The position numbers and the translations under genes are program-made. From Sphingosinicella sp041621755 (GTDB lineage: Bacteria > Pseudomonadota > Alphaproteobacteria > Sphingomonadales > Sphingomonadaceae), in NCBI GenBank assembly GCA_041621755.1, contig JBFKAE010000064.1, positions 1-16,170 of the forward strand: a DNA stretch of 16,170 nucleotides. The letters run 5' to 3'. Of this stretch, positions 15,830-16,170 are shown piece by piece. Under the pieces are notes generated by a model. The model did no database searches. It worked only from the letters and a program-made list of their open reading frames with translations, and was not told where the DNA came from. The number at the start of each line of letters is the position of its first letter. Positions within the stretch are counted from its first letter, which is position 1.

Positions 15830-15837
15830 ACGTTCAC
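15809..15837. promoter_or_regulatory. Tandem LacI-family-type operators
   Basis: GTGAACGTTCAC (15826-15837) is a perfect 12-bp palindrome centred on CG, the classic form of LacI/GalR-family sites. GTGAACGTTATCAC (15809-15822) is a near copy with two extra bases. The shared AGTGAACGTT units begin 17 bp apart and overlap the -35/-10 region, so binding would block transcription. No LacI-family gene is in the window; the regulator is probably nearby on the right or elsewhere. Confidence 0.6.
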
Positions 15838-15884
15838 ATGTGGTGTTAGCAGATAGCGATTATACGCCCTAGGGGGAGGGGAAT

Positions 15885-16170
15885 ATGGGAAACTATAGGA
15901 AGCACGTCCGATTCGGTTACGCCGCCAGCGTATCGTTTTTGGCGCTGGCCAATAGTATGCAGCAGGCACATGCTCAGGATGCAGCTGTAGCCGAACATGA
16001 AATCGCCGAGATCGTCGTGACCGGTATTCGTGCCAGTCTTCGTGAATCGATGAACGTCAAACGCGATGCGCAGGGCGTCGTCGATGCGATCTCCGCCGAA
16101 GATATCGGCAAATTCCCCGACACCAATCTGGCCGAATCGCTGCAGCGCATCACCGGCGTATCAATCGACC
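15885..16170 (+). CDS. TonB-dependent outer-membrane receptor (N-terminus only, runs off right edge)
   Basis: The ATG at 15885 follows a strong GGAGGGG ribosome site, and the frame is open for 95 codons to the window end. The product has a signal peptide (cleavage likely after AHA, residue 30), a TonB box (EIVVTGIRASL, 42-52) and the start of a plug domain (DAISAEDIGKFPDTNLAESL, 67-86, then QRITGVSID). The IRASLRESMNVKR and IGKFPDTNLAESLQRI blocks are characteristic of the large receptor subgroup of Caulobacterales, Sphingomonadales and Xanthomonadales often linked to carbohydrate uptake. The LacI-type operators in front suit a sugar-inducible receptor. Ligand unknown. Confidence 0.92.
   Translation, partial: MGNYRKHVRFGYAASVSFLALANSMQQAHAQDAAVAEHEIAEIVVTGIRASLRESMNVKRDAQGVVDAISAEDIGKFPDTNLAESLQRITGVSID

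Noticed and set aside
1..16170. CRISPR arrays, tRNAs, insertion sequences or phage genes
   Set aside because: No regularly spaced repeats, cloverleaf-type sequence, transposase or integrase motifs were seen on either strand.

Overview
The window looks like chromosome from a sphingomonad (Alphaproteobacteria, Sphingomonadales), possibly a Sphingopyxis-like or Novosphingobium-like marine or saline relative. I base this on family recognition only. It carries two TonB-dependent receptors with Gram-negative signal peptides, a complete Entner-Doudoroff trio (zwf-edd-eda) and an ectABCD-ask ectoine/hydroxyectoine operon with a divergent MarR regulator. The EctD iron ligands fall at residues H144, D146 and H245, which as I remember is the numbering of the Sphingopyxis alaskensis enzyme.

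Region 1 (1-3480, all minus strand) reads TetR regulator, cytochrome P450, then a TonB-dependent receptor that runs off the left edge. A 20-bp inverted repeat (2687-2706) lies between a plausible -35 and -10 in front of the P450, so the TetR protein probably represses P450 and receptor together. The substrate is unknown, and no ferredoxin or reductase is encoded here. The P450 has an unusual oxygen-activation motif (A-G-H-H-S-T).

Region 2 (3481-7745, plus strand) is an intergenic region of about 300 bp followed by zwf, edd and eda, tightly spaced and presumably co-transcribed. They take glucose-6-phosphate to pyruvate and glyceraldehyde-3-phosphate with NADPH production. No 6-phosphogluconolactonase gene sits among them.

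Region 3 (7746-15765) is a seven-gene minus-strand operon read from the right: ectA, ectB, ectC, ectD, ask, a sodium:solute symporter and an MFS transporter. Most junctions overlap by 1-4 bases (ectA/ectB, ectD/ask, ask/symporter, symporter/MFS), implying translational coupling. Ask feeds aspartate towards aspartate semialdehyde; EctB, EctA and EctC make ectoine, and EctD hydroxylates it. The two transporters probably take up or recapture ectoines or related solutes. The divergent MarR gene (ectR type) shares a 229-bp regulatory region with ectA.

Region 4 (15766-16170) starts a second TonB-dependent receptor on the plus strand. It is preceded by a TTGACA element and two closely spaced palindromes of the LacI-family operator type (GTGAAC/GTTCAC).

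I found no tRNA, rRNA, insertion sequence or CRISPR array. Most of the window is recognisable biology. The least explained parts are the TetR-P450-receptor locus, the MFS protein at the end of the ectoine operon, and the regulator of the right-hand receptor.
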